Origin: Nansenia antarctica | Lineage: Eukaryota > Chordata > Actinopteri > Argentiniformes > Microstomatidae | Assembly (NCBI GenBank): GCA_963989245.1 | Contig: OZ022353.1 | Span: 24,783,524-24,847,523 of the forward strand | Direction of reading: 5' to 3' | Length of the DNA: 64,000 bases | In this document: one piece after another, positions 1-10,135 of the stretch | Numbering within the stretch: position 1 is the stretch's first letter | How the letters are laid out: each line of letters starts with the position of its first letter | Translations under genes and position numbers: made by a program | Notes under the pieces: generated by a model | What the model saw: only the letters and a program-made list of their open reading frames with translations | Database searches by the model: none | Told to the model about the DNA's origin: nothing

Positions 1-211
1 GTGCTAATAGTCGCTTTCTTTTTTAATTTATTTAATTTATTTTATTTTAGCAGTTTCCCCGAAAGTTAAGTGTTTGTTTTTATATCACTATTTGCACTTC
101 TGGTTAGATGCTAAACTGCATTTTGTTGTCTGGTACTTGTACTCTGCAATGACAATAAAGTTGAATCTCACCTAATCTAATCTAATCTAATCTAAAATAA
201 TCTAAAATAAT
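1..211 (+). repeat. 3' end of an L2-type LINE with a (TCTAA)n tail
   Basis: The segment ends in the TGGTACTTGTACT...AATGACAATAAAG block, which recurs in this window at LINE 3' ends (18.99-19.07 kb, 23.05-23.28 kb). It is followed by TCTAA repeats. The block plus a short microsatellite tail is the usual 3' end of fish L2/Maui LINEs. No coding part is left. Confidence 0.6.
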
Positions 212-481
212 CCCATGACTATTACTCCCTATTTTCATCAGTGTTTCAATCCTTGAATCTGTGATGGAAATCAAGCAAAGCCACTTCAAGTCTCCCCACC
301 ACTGACAGCGCTGGGTGTGCCTTTCCTTACACTCTCGGTTATTCCCTGTGGATTTAAAAAAACGGTGTTTTGGTTTCTATAATGTGGTCTATTCTCAGTG
401 TTGACGAGCAGCTCAGGGGGCTTTGAGATGGCTAACAGCTAATTAAAGGAGTAATTCCACTCAAAAGGGTAGAAGTAAGCT
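212..481. other. No recognised feature
   Basis: Unique-looking AT-rich DNA. If the exon at 571-674 is real, this would be intron. I see no exon or RNA gene here. Confidence 0.4.
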
Positions 482-510
482 GACTGTCTGTCTGTCTGTC
501 TGTCTGTCTA

Positions 511-564
<54 letters not shown>
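482..564. repeat. (TCTG)n microsatellite
   Basis: About 20 tandem TCTG units with one TCTA variant. It runs into the TCTCTGTCAG that would be the splice acceptor of the next exon, so it would form part of the polypyrimidine tract. Confidence 0.9.
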
Positions 565-565
<1 letters not shown>

Positions 566-570
566 GTCAG

Positions 571-674
571 TGTGCTGGACTACCTATGACTTCCATGGTA
601 CCTGGGAACGCGTTGTCGGAGAGAAACGCCCTCTGTACAAAGGACCTACTGACCAAAATCCCTGTTCCCCGTAG
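571..674 (+). CDS. Chitinase (GH18)-like exon, truncated, or gene fragment
   Basis: The frame with codons at 573, 576 and so on reads Y-D-F-H-G-T-W-E-R from 585, then PLYKGPTD. This is the beta-6 strand signature of animal family-18 chitinases (AMCase, chitotriosidase and YKL-40 relatives), which precedes a loop ending in SPLY. A canonical acceptor (TCTCTGTCAG) ends at 570, so the segment looks like an internal exon. Instead of continuing into the rest of the barrel, the frame hits TAG at 672-674, and AATAAA follows at 701-706. The active-site DxxDxDxE strand would lie in an upstream exon that is not visible in the 570 bases before it. It could be a shortened terminal exon of a chitinase isoform or an isolated pseudogene piece. 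Family identity is fairly secure; function is not. Confidence 0.6.
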
Positions 675-700
675 CCTACATGCTTGCACTGTTACTGTTC

Positions 701-706
701 AATAAA
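701..706 (+). promoter_or_regulatory. Poly(A) signal AATAAA downstream of the chitinase-like exon
   Basis: AATAAA lies 27 bases after the stop codon of the GH18-like exon, in the same orientation. It would make 571 to about 725 a complete 3'-terminal exon. Chance occurrence in AT-rich DNA is possible. Confidence 0.4.
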
Positions 707-2374
707 ATGTTATACATCTAGACATTGTGGTATTTCTTTATATACGTATCCCAGACTGCCTATCAATTGTTTCTCAATAAACAGTTATGTTCTTCCCATT
801 GTCATACTCCAGAGCTAAACGAAATGCCTTCCCAACCAGCGAGACTTATAGAAATGACGTTGTTTTATTGATAAAAAAAAAAGGGTAAAACTGTAAAGAG
901 AAAATAGAAAACTCACATTAATCCCAAACAATTTAACAAACTTCAGTTAACGTAATGTGGAGTCCGTTCATTGATCGATGCTGTCTGTTCAGTTCCCAGT
1001 GAGGCGCCCGTTCAGCGCTGGACCCGTTCAGCGCTGGATTTGACGCATGGCATAGCGCGCATGCGTCAAATCATGTTATATTATTATATATTATATAGCT
1101 CGCATCTAATCGTATCGGATGAGAAATAGACATTAAATGGCATATATAGGCCGCTACACAACAGTAATCACCGCGACAAACAGCTATATTAGATTTGGAG
1201 AAAAAAAATATATGATTTAAAAAAAAAAAAAAAATATTATATTTTAATATGATGACCGGAATATATCACGTTTGTCCGGTAAATCGAATTCTTCCCGGAC
1301 ACGATGTCCGACGGCAAATTTTTCTAACGGAAACCCTGGTATGCGCGTTCCGCATGTTCTGCTGCAGCTGTAGCCTCGGCATATCTTGGTATTTGATCAC
1401 CTTCTATCACCTGCTCGGCTTTAATGACTTAGGGTTGGCACCCTCTAGTTTTCGGTGAAATTACGTCTTTGTTTTGAGCGCCAGTGCGCGTTTCACGCGA
1501 AAAGAATTGCCCGAAAAGTGACCACCCCGCCACTAATGTGAAGAATCCTGGAGGAAACACTGTGTGCTGTATTTATACAGCACCGTTTCTAGATAAAATG
1601 CAATCCAGTGTGTTTTACACACACAACAAAAGAGCATATTAAATTATCAGAAGTATTGATGTTGTGTGGCAGATTATGAGGCTGGATATCAAATCCTGGA
1701 TCCACCATAGAAACACAATTCCACAACATGTTTACGGATCCAGCTTTGCAATGTGACGAGGTTTTGCATGTTTATCTCCAGCACCTTCTCTGTGGCGGAC
1801 ATAAATCACTGTGACCCTGGGAAGCCTAATAAATTCCAGTCATTGCCGTAAATGTCACTTTCCCCATACTGCCTTCATTCATTACTTCTCCGCTACGCTG
1901 ACTTTGTCTTTTCATGTTAGATATTCAATCGTGCTGCACTGTGATTAAAAGACTTATCAATACCAAACTCAGCTGTATCAAATTATCACCCTTTGGTTTA
2001 TACATGTGGTTAATCAGTGTTATATTGAAGGCCACCTAGGTCATCTTATTCCTGTGAGAAGAGCTAAACTGAAGGCTCAATTCAATCAAATCAGCATGGC
2101 CATATTTACGTTCAATTCACGTATTATAAATGTATATATTCTCCTGCCAGTTTTCACTAAACTCATAAATAAAGAATTAAAATCATATCTTACATTAGTT
2201 AAAAAGCACATTTCATGCACAGATGCAACACTTGTGCACATGTGCTTTACAGCGTATGAATATGAATAAAAACAATTAAAAGACAACATGACAAAACATA
2301 GGAGGATAGCAATGGGAGTTTAAAACAGAAAACGAAGAGAACAAGTAAGGACTGTAAATAAAAGCTCAAATGTG
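707..2374. other. No gene recognised; AT-rich intergenic or intronic DNA
   Basis: Contains A-tracts near 870 and 1200-1235 and short open frames without recognisable domains. A small GC-richer patch at 1000-1070 holds a near-repeat (CCCGTTCAGCGCTGGA twice). I see no exon with plausible splice sites and known homology. Confidence 0.4.
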
Positions 2375-2463
2375 AAGTGCGCCACAGTGGGGTACAGTGT
2401 CTTGCCCAAGGACACCTCGACATTCGACGATCATTAGACCCCAGCTCTACCTCCTGCGCCACA
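2375..2463 (-). mobile_element. tRNA-headed SINE fragment
   Basis: Read on the minus strand it starts GTGGCGCAGGAGGTAGAGC and runs through TAATGATCG to TGTCCTTGGGCAAGACACTG. The same order of words is present in the better copy at 58042-58271. The B-box region has decayed and the 3' tail is absent. Confidence 0.55.
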
Positions 2464-2609
2464 CCTGCTAAAAGCACCCTAAGTAAAAGCAAGGGTAAAA
2501 AAGTATGTTTTAAGATATCCACATTGTCCTCAGGTTCACTGGCAGGCTGTTCCAGAGGCTGGGGGCATAACAACTAAAAGCTGCCTCTAAGGATCTACTG
2601 AGTTAAAAG

Positions 2610-3195
2610 CAGAGGTGGAAAGTAACAAATTACAACTATGTTACTGTAAATGAGGAGACATTTCAAGGATTTATACTTTCTTTTGTATTTTGGAAAGTCT
2701 GTCATCTTACTCTTATTTGAGTGTATTATTTTTATTAATATTCTACTTCTCTACTTGTTTTGTAGTACAATATATCCATAGCAAAATCATTATGGAAAAT
2801 AGCATCGCACTGGTGTCAAAACTGCAGTCAGTGTGCCAAATAGGGAGCAACGCGCCAACACACAAACAGACCAATCAAATCAAACCACGTACAAAATCTG
2901 AACAATGGTCACACAGTCAGTCATAAGATTGAATTTGAATTGGAACGGCCTGTTGAAGGAGTGTAGCTGACAAGGATGAAAATGGAGATGGTGAGGGATG
3001 TTGTAATGGAGGATGCAGATACTGGTCACGTTAGCCACTCTGACTCTGGAGGAGAGAAGGAAAACGGACATCCCTAGCCATACCAAAGAGAGCTGTTTTA
3101 CATGAAGAACATCAAAGGCAACAGTGTCATTGTGCGGTGTAAGCTCTGCCTCCCCAGGATGGTGAAATTATCTGCTTACAAAAATGCATTGTTGA
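2610..3195 (+). mobile_element. Remnant of a hAT (Tol2-like ends) transposon with a BED-finger fragment
   Basis: Begins with CAGAGGTGGAAAGTAAC followed by ACTA/TTACT-rich text, which resembles fish Tol2-type hAT termini. The frame starting at 2976 contains IKGNSVIVRCKLCLP, the first half of a BED zinc finger (C-x2-C) typical of hAT transposase N-termini. It is interrupted by TAG at 3075-3077. The rest of the transposase and the opposite terminus are missing. Confidence 0.5.
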
Positions 3196-4092
3196 ACTTA
3201 ATAAAGGTCCCATATTATGAAAAACATACTTTTTCAGTGCTTGTGTCTCTGATGACTGTACTAACACACAAACTGTGAAATAAAACAACCCAGTCAGTTT
3301 TTTGTGGACTGCCCATTTCAGAAAACATGTGATTCAACAAGCCATTCAGATTGGCTGCCCCCTCCTAGAATTATACGGTGTGTCTGTGTTTGTCCACCCA
3401 TGGCAGTACTATCAGTATGTTTCTTTAGAGAGATAAACAAGAAGTGGGGCAATTGCTGATGTAGCCAGTGCGACCAATGGCAGGCTACTTGTGCCTACAT
3501 AAGATGCAGGCAGGCAAGGTACTAGACACCTATTGCCGGGTCCTCCCACTGTTGTGTTGAAGTGGCGGTATCGTTTGAAAGACGCTAGGTAAGATGCAAG
3601 GTAAGCCCCAGCTTGTTTTGATGAATGAAATGTAGCCTGTTTTCGTTTCAACATAATTCAGATGTACGGCCTGTTTTATATGTTTGATAGACGCATTTGG
3701 TGATTCCGGTGGAGGTTTAGTCGGGCCAAAGTACGTCAGGCAATGATGCAACAAACGGCTAATGAAGGGATGCTTGTTTTGAAATGCCACCCATGCTATG
3801 GTCGGAATGTAGTATAAGTATGCAATATTTTTATTATGTAGACCGTGCTAATACTGGGTGTGTTTCCCTTACAGATATTGCATCATTGCACAAGTGCTGT
3901 CAGCCGCTGTTCTTTGTACGTTTTTTACGTGGATGATAGGTTGTTTTTATGCTGCTATTATTGTGTTTTTATGTATTTTATTGCTAGCACGGGCACAGGA
4001 CTAGGCTCACCGATCAGGGGGGTAATCAGTAGAGGTTTTAGATTGATATTTGTTTAGCGACTGTGTTTAATTGTTTTTACCTTACATGTGTG
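3196..4092. other. No gene; probable decayed DNA repeat at its start
   Basis: 3205-3420 reads like a short dispersed fish repeat (opens AAAGGTCCCATATTATGAAAA), but I cannot place its ends. The remainder up to the gypsy insertion shows no coding or RNA feature. Confidence 0.3.
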
Positions 4093-4097
4093 ACCTG

Positions 4098-4401
4098 TGA
4101 AGGGTATACCGCCGTCCACTAGGTGGCAGTATGTCGTTTGTTATGCTGTCCGGCTCAGTCAGGAGTCGGCCATGTTATTATTTGATTAGTTTCAGACGTT
4201 CGTGTTACGGTGGCCGTCTATTAAGCTGTCCACCTAATTCCTGTAAGTTTGTTATTCAAATGTTTCTGGTTTAGTTATATATTATACATTTACCCTGCTT
4301 ATACTTTATCTCAATTCATGCTTCTATTGTTTGTATCACTGCAGGGCTTCTTCATCTTTGTCATTAAATACTTCATTGACATTGAGGAGCGTATTTCTTC
4401 A
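4098..4401 (+). repeat. 5' LTR of the gypsy element
   Basis: Starts TGAAGGGTATACC and ends TTTCTTCA. It holds AT-rich TATA-like text at 4276-4308 and ATTAAA at 4363-4368 as a possible poly(A) signal. CCACTAGGTGGCAG at 4116-4129 matches the vertebrate CTCF core consensus. GGCTTCTTCAT at 4345-4355 is complementary to the sequence just after the LTR. Confidence 0.95.
4116..4129 (+). promoter_or_regulatory. CTCF-consensus motif in the LTR
   Basis: CCACTAGGTGGCAG fits every position of CCASYAGRKGGCRS, the CTCF core consensus. It is repeated unchanged in the 3' LTR at 9234-9247 in the same orientation. Binding is not shown. Confidence 0.5.
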
Positions 4402-4411
4402 TGAAGAAGCC
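4401..4411 (+). promoter_or_regulatory. Candidate self-complementary primer binding site
   Basis: ATGAAGAAGCC at the LTR/internal junction is the exact reverse complement of 4345-4355 inside the LTR (11 nt). Tf1/sushi-group elements prime reverse transcription by folding the transcript 5' end onto such a site. That would place the transcript start near 4345 with a 57-nt R-U5. No TGG that could pair with a tRNA CCA end occurs before 4421. Confidence 0.45.
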
Positions 4412-4419
4412 AGGAAGCC

Positions 4420-7050
4420 ATGGTCGTCGTTGTATGCTCTGTCCCTGGCTGCGCTTTCGGAACTGAAGACGTGTCTGAAGCACTCGCCATTGCCCTGTTG
4501 ACTAATCATGGATTTGCCCATCAAAGCACATCGCCTGTCACAGCCGCGCCGACCCCCCAAGGCCCGAAACTGGATCGGCCCAAAGTCGACGTAGGCGTAT
4601 CAATTGAGGAATGGAACGTGTTCATCCGTCGTTGGGACGTCTTCTGCACTGGCTCAGGCATAGGAGCCGCCGAGGCCCCTTTCCAGTTGTTTCAGTGCGC
4701 TGGGCCTGAACTTGGTGACAGCCTGTTGAAAGTCAACCCCAACGCCGCTTCCGAACCTTTGCCACACCTAATTGCCGCCTTGCGTTCACTAGCAGTCATT
4801 CCAGTCGCCACATGTGTCCTGCGCACCGAGCTGCTCCAGTTACGCCAGGAGCGTGATGAGACATTCCGCGCCTTCACTGCCAGAGTGCGGGGGAAAGCGG
4901 AGACATGCGCCTATGTTACAATATGTGGCGCGGTGTGGTGTGGCGAGGATGTGGACTATACCGACCACATCATCCGCGACGTTCTAGTCAATGGTATCTC
5001 TGATTCGGACATTCGCCGAGAGATACTAGGGACGCCAGACATCCTTAAAATGCCAGTGAATGACGTGGTTGCACTCGTCGAAAATAAAGAGATGGGCCGC
5101 AATGCTCTCCCGTCATCCGCCCTTTCGGCCATGTCGTCATTCCAGCGCTTAAAAAAAAGTCCACAGGCGAGCCCCACCCCGACCCCAGGCCCAGCGGACG
5201 TGGCGAAACGAGCCCCGTGCCCAGAGTGTAAGAGGACCTTTGATGTCTTCACAGAGGGATCTCGCGGATGGAATACCAAGCCCCACCAGCTTTGTATCGA
5301 CTGTTATAGGGCCCGCCGACGCAAGGGGCGACCGCAGCCGTCTACCAGCAGTCAACAGGCCGCCGTAGAGTTAGAACCGATCTCCCAGATTTCTGCGGTT
5401 CAGTCTGATGCCCGCCCTGGCCGACCTCGTGGGAGTCACCACCAACGCCAATTCCCCACGCCTATCAGACTTGAGCACCACATTTTCTCCAAGGGCGAAT
5501 GGAGAAGGGCCAGGCTGAGAGACCATCCCCGAGCGCTGATCACTATCTTGGTTGACATGCCTGTCGGTCCGAGTGCAGGCACCAGCGACCGTGGCTCGGT
5601 CAACGGGGCAAGGGTATCCGCCATCGCGGACACTGGTGCACAGTCGGACCTTTGGTCCCTAGAGGAGTTAATTGCCTGCGGATTCTCACGTGACGACCTG
5701 CGTCCCGTCCATCTCAGCATGTCGGCCGCCAACCGCTCCCCCATAGCTGTCGAAGGCGCATTCTTCGCTAGACTCTCGGCAGCCTCCAGCAGCGGTGGAG
5801 TGGCGTCCTGCCGCTCCATGGTGTACGTGAGCAGCTCAGTCCTGGCCATGTACCTATCCTACGAGTCGCTGCTCAACCTCGGCCTCTTGTCTATGGACTT
5901 CCCATCAGGTGACATCGTAGGGGGGCCCAACGACGAGCGTGGGTCTTACACGCCAAACCAGCCCCTGTCCGTCAATGCTATGAGGTCCACCCACAGCGCC
6001 CAGTGCTCATGTCCTCAGCGTACGGTCCCTCCGGAACGCCCTGCGGCGCTACCTTTCCCTGTCACACCAGAGAACAACAGCTGGATGAAGGATTGGCTAC
6101 TCGGGAGATACGCCTCATCCACATTCAACACTTGCCCTCATCGGGCGCTGCCGTGCATGGAAGGGCCACCCATTGAAATGCATGTGGACCCCGCAGCCAC
6201 GCCAAGAGCATGCCACACCGCGGCCATTGTGCCTCTACACTGGCAGCAGAGAGTCCATGATGACCTTCTCCGGGATGAGGCCCTTGGTGTCATTGAACGT
6301 GTGCCATATGGCAAACCAGTCACATGGTGCCATCGTATGGTGGTCACTCGGAAGCACAATGGCTCCCCCCGCAGGACCGTGGACCTCTCACCTCTCAACA
6401 AGTTCTGCCTACGTGAGACTTTCGCCACCAAGTCCCCATTCCACCTCGCACGTCGTATCCCAAAGGACACCTGGAAGACTGTCACGGACGCCTGGAATGG
6501 CTACCACAGCGTGCCCCTGCGTGAATCGGATCGTCATCTGACCACATTCATCACGCCCTTTGGCCGCTGGCGTTACACCAGGGCGCCACAAGGTTTCCTA
6601 TCGTCGGGGGATGGCTACAACCGTCGTTTTGATGCGGTCCTCTCGGACTATGAGCGCAAGGAACGTTGTGTGGATGACACCATCCACTATAACACCGACC
6701 TGGAGCAGCACTGGTGGAGGACCATCGACTTCCTTACTCGTGTCGGCCGGGCAGGCATCGTGTTGAACCCGGACAAGTTTCAGTTTGCGGAGAGGAACGT
6801 CGAGTTCGCTGGCTTCAGGGTGTCGGACACTACTATCGAGCCACTCCCCAAGTACTTGGACGCTATCCGAGACTTCCCCACCCCGGACTCCACGACGGAT
6901 GTCAGGAGCTGGTTCGGCCTTGTCAACATTGTAGCTGCGCCTCGGGCATACCAGACTGCTGCCCGGGAGGATGGAGGATCACCCTCGCTGGTTCACGCTT
7001 CCTGTCCCCGGCCGAACAGCGCTATGCGGCCATCGAAGGAGAGGCCCTAG
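4420..7050 (+). pseudogene. Gypsy gag-pol (gag, protease, reverse transcriptase), truncated
   Basis: A single 876-codon frame whose genuine part ends near 6924; the last 40 or so residues are out of frame. Residues 1-250 are a gag-like helical region. C267-P-E-C270 and H289...C292-I-D-C295 form a zinc-binding cluster, unlike the CCHC knuckle of retroviral gag. A403-D-T-G406 is the aspartic protease site. Motif A of RT has D690 (T-D-A-W) and the catalytic motif is C750-V-D-D753. After F-G-L-V-N a deletion of roughly 70 codons, judged from the missing RT-RNase H connection, joins the frame to RNase H in frame 3. No separate gag stop is visible, so gag and pol seem to share one frame. It ends before RNase H and is non-functional. 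Confidence 0.88.
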
Positions 7051-7136
7051 CCGTGGCCTGGGGTCTGGAGCAAGCACGGTACTTCACGCAGGGGAGCCGT
7101 CTCTTGGACCCTCCTTGCACGAGAAACAGCAAGTGA
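6924..7136 (+). pseudogene. Gypsy RNase H fragment, frame 3
   Basis: This frame reads ITLAGSRFLSPAEQRYAA then EGEALAV, the tether/RNase H part of Ty3/gypsy pol. It is shifted relative to RT by the upstream deletion. It ends at TGA (7134-7136) after another junction near 7100, beyond which pol continues in frame 1 into integrase. The N-terminal RNase H catalytic residues fall in the deleted part. Confidence 0.75.
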
Positions 7137-7188
7137 TGCATGCCTCAGCCACCTTCTGCACCTGATCGAACATGGGGACAGGGTTGAT

Positions 7189-8077
7189 ATGAACGACCCC
7201 GCCCTGGCGAGTCTATCACCAGTCTGTGAGTCCATTTACGCACAGGACGGCGTCCTGCTATATCATGACCGCGTCGTGGTCCCTCCATCCCTCCGCGACA
7301 GCGTCCTTCGACACCTCCATGCCGCCCACCAAGGGATCTCGGCGATGGGGCAACAGGCCCGTGCCATAGTCTACTGGCCAGGGATGTCAGAGGACATCCG
7401 AGCCGCCAGGTACGGATGTGCGGACTGTAACCGGAACGCTCCGTCACAAGCAGCCACGCCCCCCCTACCATCCTCGCCACCGTCCACCCCATTCGAGGCG
7501 GTGTTTGCTGATTTCTTTGACTATGGAGGTCGTCACTACCTAGTTATCGGAGATCGACTATCGGGCTGGGTGGAGGTCCTATGCTCCACAGCAGGCACTG
7601 ATATGGGAGGCTCAGCTGGGCTGGTTCTTCACCTCCGTGCGTTCTTTGGCTCCTTTGGCGTGCCGGAGGAACTTTCGAGCGACGGTGGTCCGGAGTTCAC
7701 AGCAGGCCAGACACAGGACTTCCTCCGTTTGTGGGGCGTCAACCACCGTGTGTCCTCTGTTGCTTTCCCACAGTCAAACGGAAGAGCGGAAGTTGCAGTG
7801 AAGTCTGCGAAGCGCCTCCTGATGTCCAACACTGGCCCGACTGGCAGTCTCGATCATGACCGCTTTCTGCGTGCCATGATACAGTTACGCAACACGCCTG
7901 ACCCCGACTGCAACCTCTCACCGTCGCAGATTATCTTCGGTCACCCCCTTCGAGGTTCGCTTTCCTTCGTCAACAAGCTTGAGAAGTTCTCGAACCCACA
8001 TATCCGACCGCCCTGGCGCCAAGCATGGGCGGCAAAGGAGGATGCCCTTCGGACCCGGATGTCCCGTACCACTGATA
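7189..8077 (+). pseudogene. Gypsy integrase, interrupted at its C-terminus
   Basis: Begins at ATG 7189, although the frame is open further upstream to about 7099, so the true polyprotein would run through. An H-H-C-C zinc domain (HLHAAH ... CADC) is followed by the catalytic triad D108, D165 and E201 (D-x35-E), counted from the ATG. All three catalytic residues are present. At 8078 the inverted-repeat insertion starts, and the frame continues into foreign sequence up to a stop at 8211. I see no chromodomain. Confidence 0.85.
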
Positions 8078-8761
8078 GGGCTTTCACACCGGCAAAGAAC
8101 CGTGCCGGTTCGCGTTCGCAAACCAAGTCTGGAACCGGCCGGCGCGTTCAGACCGAAGCTCAATTGGTTCGGAACCTGAAAAGTTGGTTCGCAGCGGGCA
8201 CCAAAAAATAGTGGTTCTCAGGTGAACCAAAAACGCGAACCGTGACGTCGTCAGAGGGTGTGTCCTATTCTAGGCTGCAGAGACCAGCAAGGAGGAAGTA
8301 GACAAAATGTAATCTAATGTAAATCTAATCATTAGTGATCCAAAACAATATCAAAAGTGTCATTATTCTCTCTATCTTCCTCACATGCTCAGCAAACACA
8401 CACACGCACACGCGCGCGGACATGCGCGAACGCGAATTTCGTAAGCCATTTCTATTCCAGTAACGGAGCAGCTGATTAGTAAAAGAACGCGTGTAGAAAG
8501 TGTCTTTTGTTTTGTTTCACAGAAAATTTTGTTTATTTCAGATACTGTAGTGGAAGATATTATCTTCATTTCCAGTGAAGTAGCTGCCATCTAGTTGTGA
8601 AATGTTTGTTTATCCCGCCCCTTCATCACCCAGCGTTGATGACGCGGATGGTTCAGGTTACACTGGTATGAACGCGGGCTCGTTCGCCAGACAGCACCAA
8701 GGTTCAGAGGTTTCCGAACGCGAACGCGAACCGGCACGGTTCTTTGCCGGTGTGAAAGCCC
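8078..8761. mobile_element. Non-autonomous DNA transposon (MITE-like) with 42-bp perfect inverted repeats
   Basis: The left end begins GGGCTTTCACACCGGCAAAG and the right end is its exact reverse complement for 42 bases (8078-8119 against 8720-8761). The interior has no transposase. Flanking bases (ACTGATA left, AATGAGT right) do not show a clear target duplication, so the superfamily is unresolved (hAT, PIF/Harbinger and Tc1-like are all possible). It splits the gypsy integrase region. Confidence 0.85.
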
Positions 8762-9196
8762 AATGAGTCCCTGCAGGCTCACTCGAAGCCACTCCGCCCA
8801 TTGGCACTTGGTAAGAGGGTGTTCCTCCAGAATCAGCAGGGCCCTAGCCCTAACAAGTGGGACAGGTCAGGGGTGGTGGTGGTACACCGCTCCCTACCTG
8901 TCCAACCGTGCCCGGTGGTGCCCCAGGGGATCGTCCAGCAGCTGGTGGATGGACCCTGTGGCGCGGCCCTGGGTTCCTCCTTGCCGGCGCCTGCTGGTGA
9001 GGCGGCCCCTGGCCTCGGGTCCCAGGGCGACCCTGTCCCCACTGATGCCACCCCGAACGCTTCGCTTCTAGTGTCGCAGTCGCCACTGTCGCTGCCCCGT
9101 CCTACAAGGACGTACAAGGGAGCCACCCAAGCACTACGAGCCCGAAACAGGCCGTTGGACGCGGGACTGAGTCCGGTTACCTATTTCAGTTTATAG
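8762..9196 (+). pseudogene. Gypsy pol C-terminal region after the MITE
   Basis: Frame 2 carries LGKRVFLQNQ, the small beta-barrel (GPY-like) motif that follows the integrase core in this group, then a low-complexity Pro/Ala/Gly-rich tail ending at TAG 9194-9196. It matches the point where the integrase frame was cut at 8077. The polypurine tract follows at once. Confidence 0.7.
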
Positions 9197-9204
9197 CTTT
9201 CCGG

Positions 9205-9215
9205 ACTGGGGGGGA
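9205..9215 (+). promoter_or_regulatory. Polypurine tract of the gypsy element
   Basis: ACTGGGGGGGA directly precedes the 3' LTR TG, the normal position for the plus-strand primer. Confidence 0.7.
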
Positions 9216-9519
9216 TGAAGGGTATACCGCTGTCCACTAGGTGGCAGTATGTCGTTTGTTATGCTGTCCGGCTCAGTCAGGAGTCGGCCATGTTATTATT
9301 TGATTACTTTCAGACGTTCATGTTACGGTGGCCGTCTATTAAGCTGTCCACCTAATTCCTGTAAGTTTGTTATTCAAATGTTTCTGGTTTAGTTATATAT
9401 TATACATTTACCCTGCTTATACTTTATCTCAATTCGTGCTTCTATTGTTTGTATCACTGCAGGGCTTCTTCATCTTTGTCATTAAATACTTCATTGACAT
9501 TGAGGAGCGTATTTCTTCA
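9216..9519 (+). repeat. 3' LTR of the gypsy element
   Basis: Same length as the 5' LTR. The four substitutions seen by eye are C/T in ACCG(C/T)CG, G/C in GATTA(G/C)T, G/A in TTC(G/A)TG and A/G in ATTC(A/G)TGC. The CTCF-type motif is kept at 9234-9247. Followed by the TSD copy ACCTG. Confidence 0.95.
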
Positions 9520-9718
9520 ACCTGGACCTTAGCCTGAGTTGACTATGCTTGCAGTGCTCCCTAGCGTTTGAAACTCCTATGTATTACATTATTTGCTCTT
9601 TTATTTTGTTTATTTGATTTGCTGTGAATCCCCAACTCTGTGTGAACAGTCCATTGCATTCTGGCACAGGCAGCAAAGGGAACTGTCCGTTGCTACATGC
9701 AAGCAATGATCAGCCTCC

Positions 9719-10058
9719 ACACACCTGCCCATTCACTCCTCTCCTCCACCTCCATACACCTGCCCGTTCACTCCTCTCCTCCACCTCCATACACCTGCCC
9801 GTTCACTCCTCTCCTCCACCTCCATACACCTGCCCGTTCACTCCTCTCCTCCACCTCCATACACCTGCCCGTTCACTCCTCTCCTCCACCTCCGTGACCT
9901 GCCCGTTCACTCCGGTCCTCCACCTCCACACACCTGCCCGTTCACTCCTCTCCTCCACCTCCATACACCTGCCCGTTCACTCCTCTCCTCCACCTCCACA
10001 CACCTGCCCATTCACTCCTCTCCTCCACCTCCATACACCTGCCCGTTCACTCCTCTCA
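9719..10058. repeat. 35-bp minisatellite, about 9.7 copies
   Basis: Unit CACCTGCCCGTTCACTCCTC followed by TCCTCCACCTCCATA. One unit near 9892-9925 is rearranged. It creates long open frames on the plus strand that are not genes. Confidence 0.95.
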
Positions 10059-10135
10059 CATGAGGAAGGGCCTTCAACCTTGGCTCTAGAGCTGTGCATG
10101 AAGTCCTGAAAAGCAGGGTCAGCGTATCTGTCTTT

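Larger units (their letters stand above)
4098..9519 (+). mobile_element. Ty3/gypsy LTR retrotransposon, complete ends, broken coding region
   Basis: Two 304-bp LTRs (4098-4401, 9216-9519), each TG...CA, are flanked by a perfect 5-bp target duplication ACCTG (4093-4097 and 9520-9524). Domain order is gag, protease, reverse transcriptase, RNase H, integrase, the Ty3/gypsy order. The LTRs differ at four positions by eye (about 98.7% identical), so the insertion is fairly recent. The element is inactive: it has internal deletions with frame changes near 6924 and 7100, and a 684-bp inverted-repeat insertion at 8078-8761 within the integrase C-terminal region. Without that insertion the unit is about 4.7 kb. 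The RT active site is C-V-D-D, a variant I associate from memory with a gypsy branch common in marine invertebrates. Confidence 0.93.

Noticed and set aside
2006..2269. 87-codon frame
   Set aside because: No domain, no splice sites and AT-rich composition like its surroundings.
9624..10109. 161-codon open frame
   Set aside because: It is produced by the 35-bp minisatellite (several frames are open), with no domain and no splice context.
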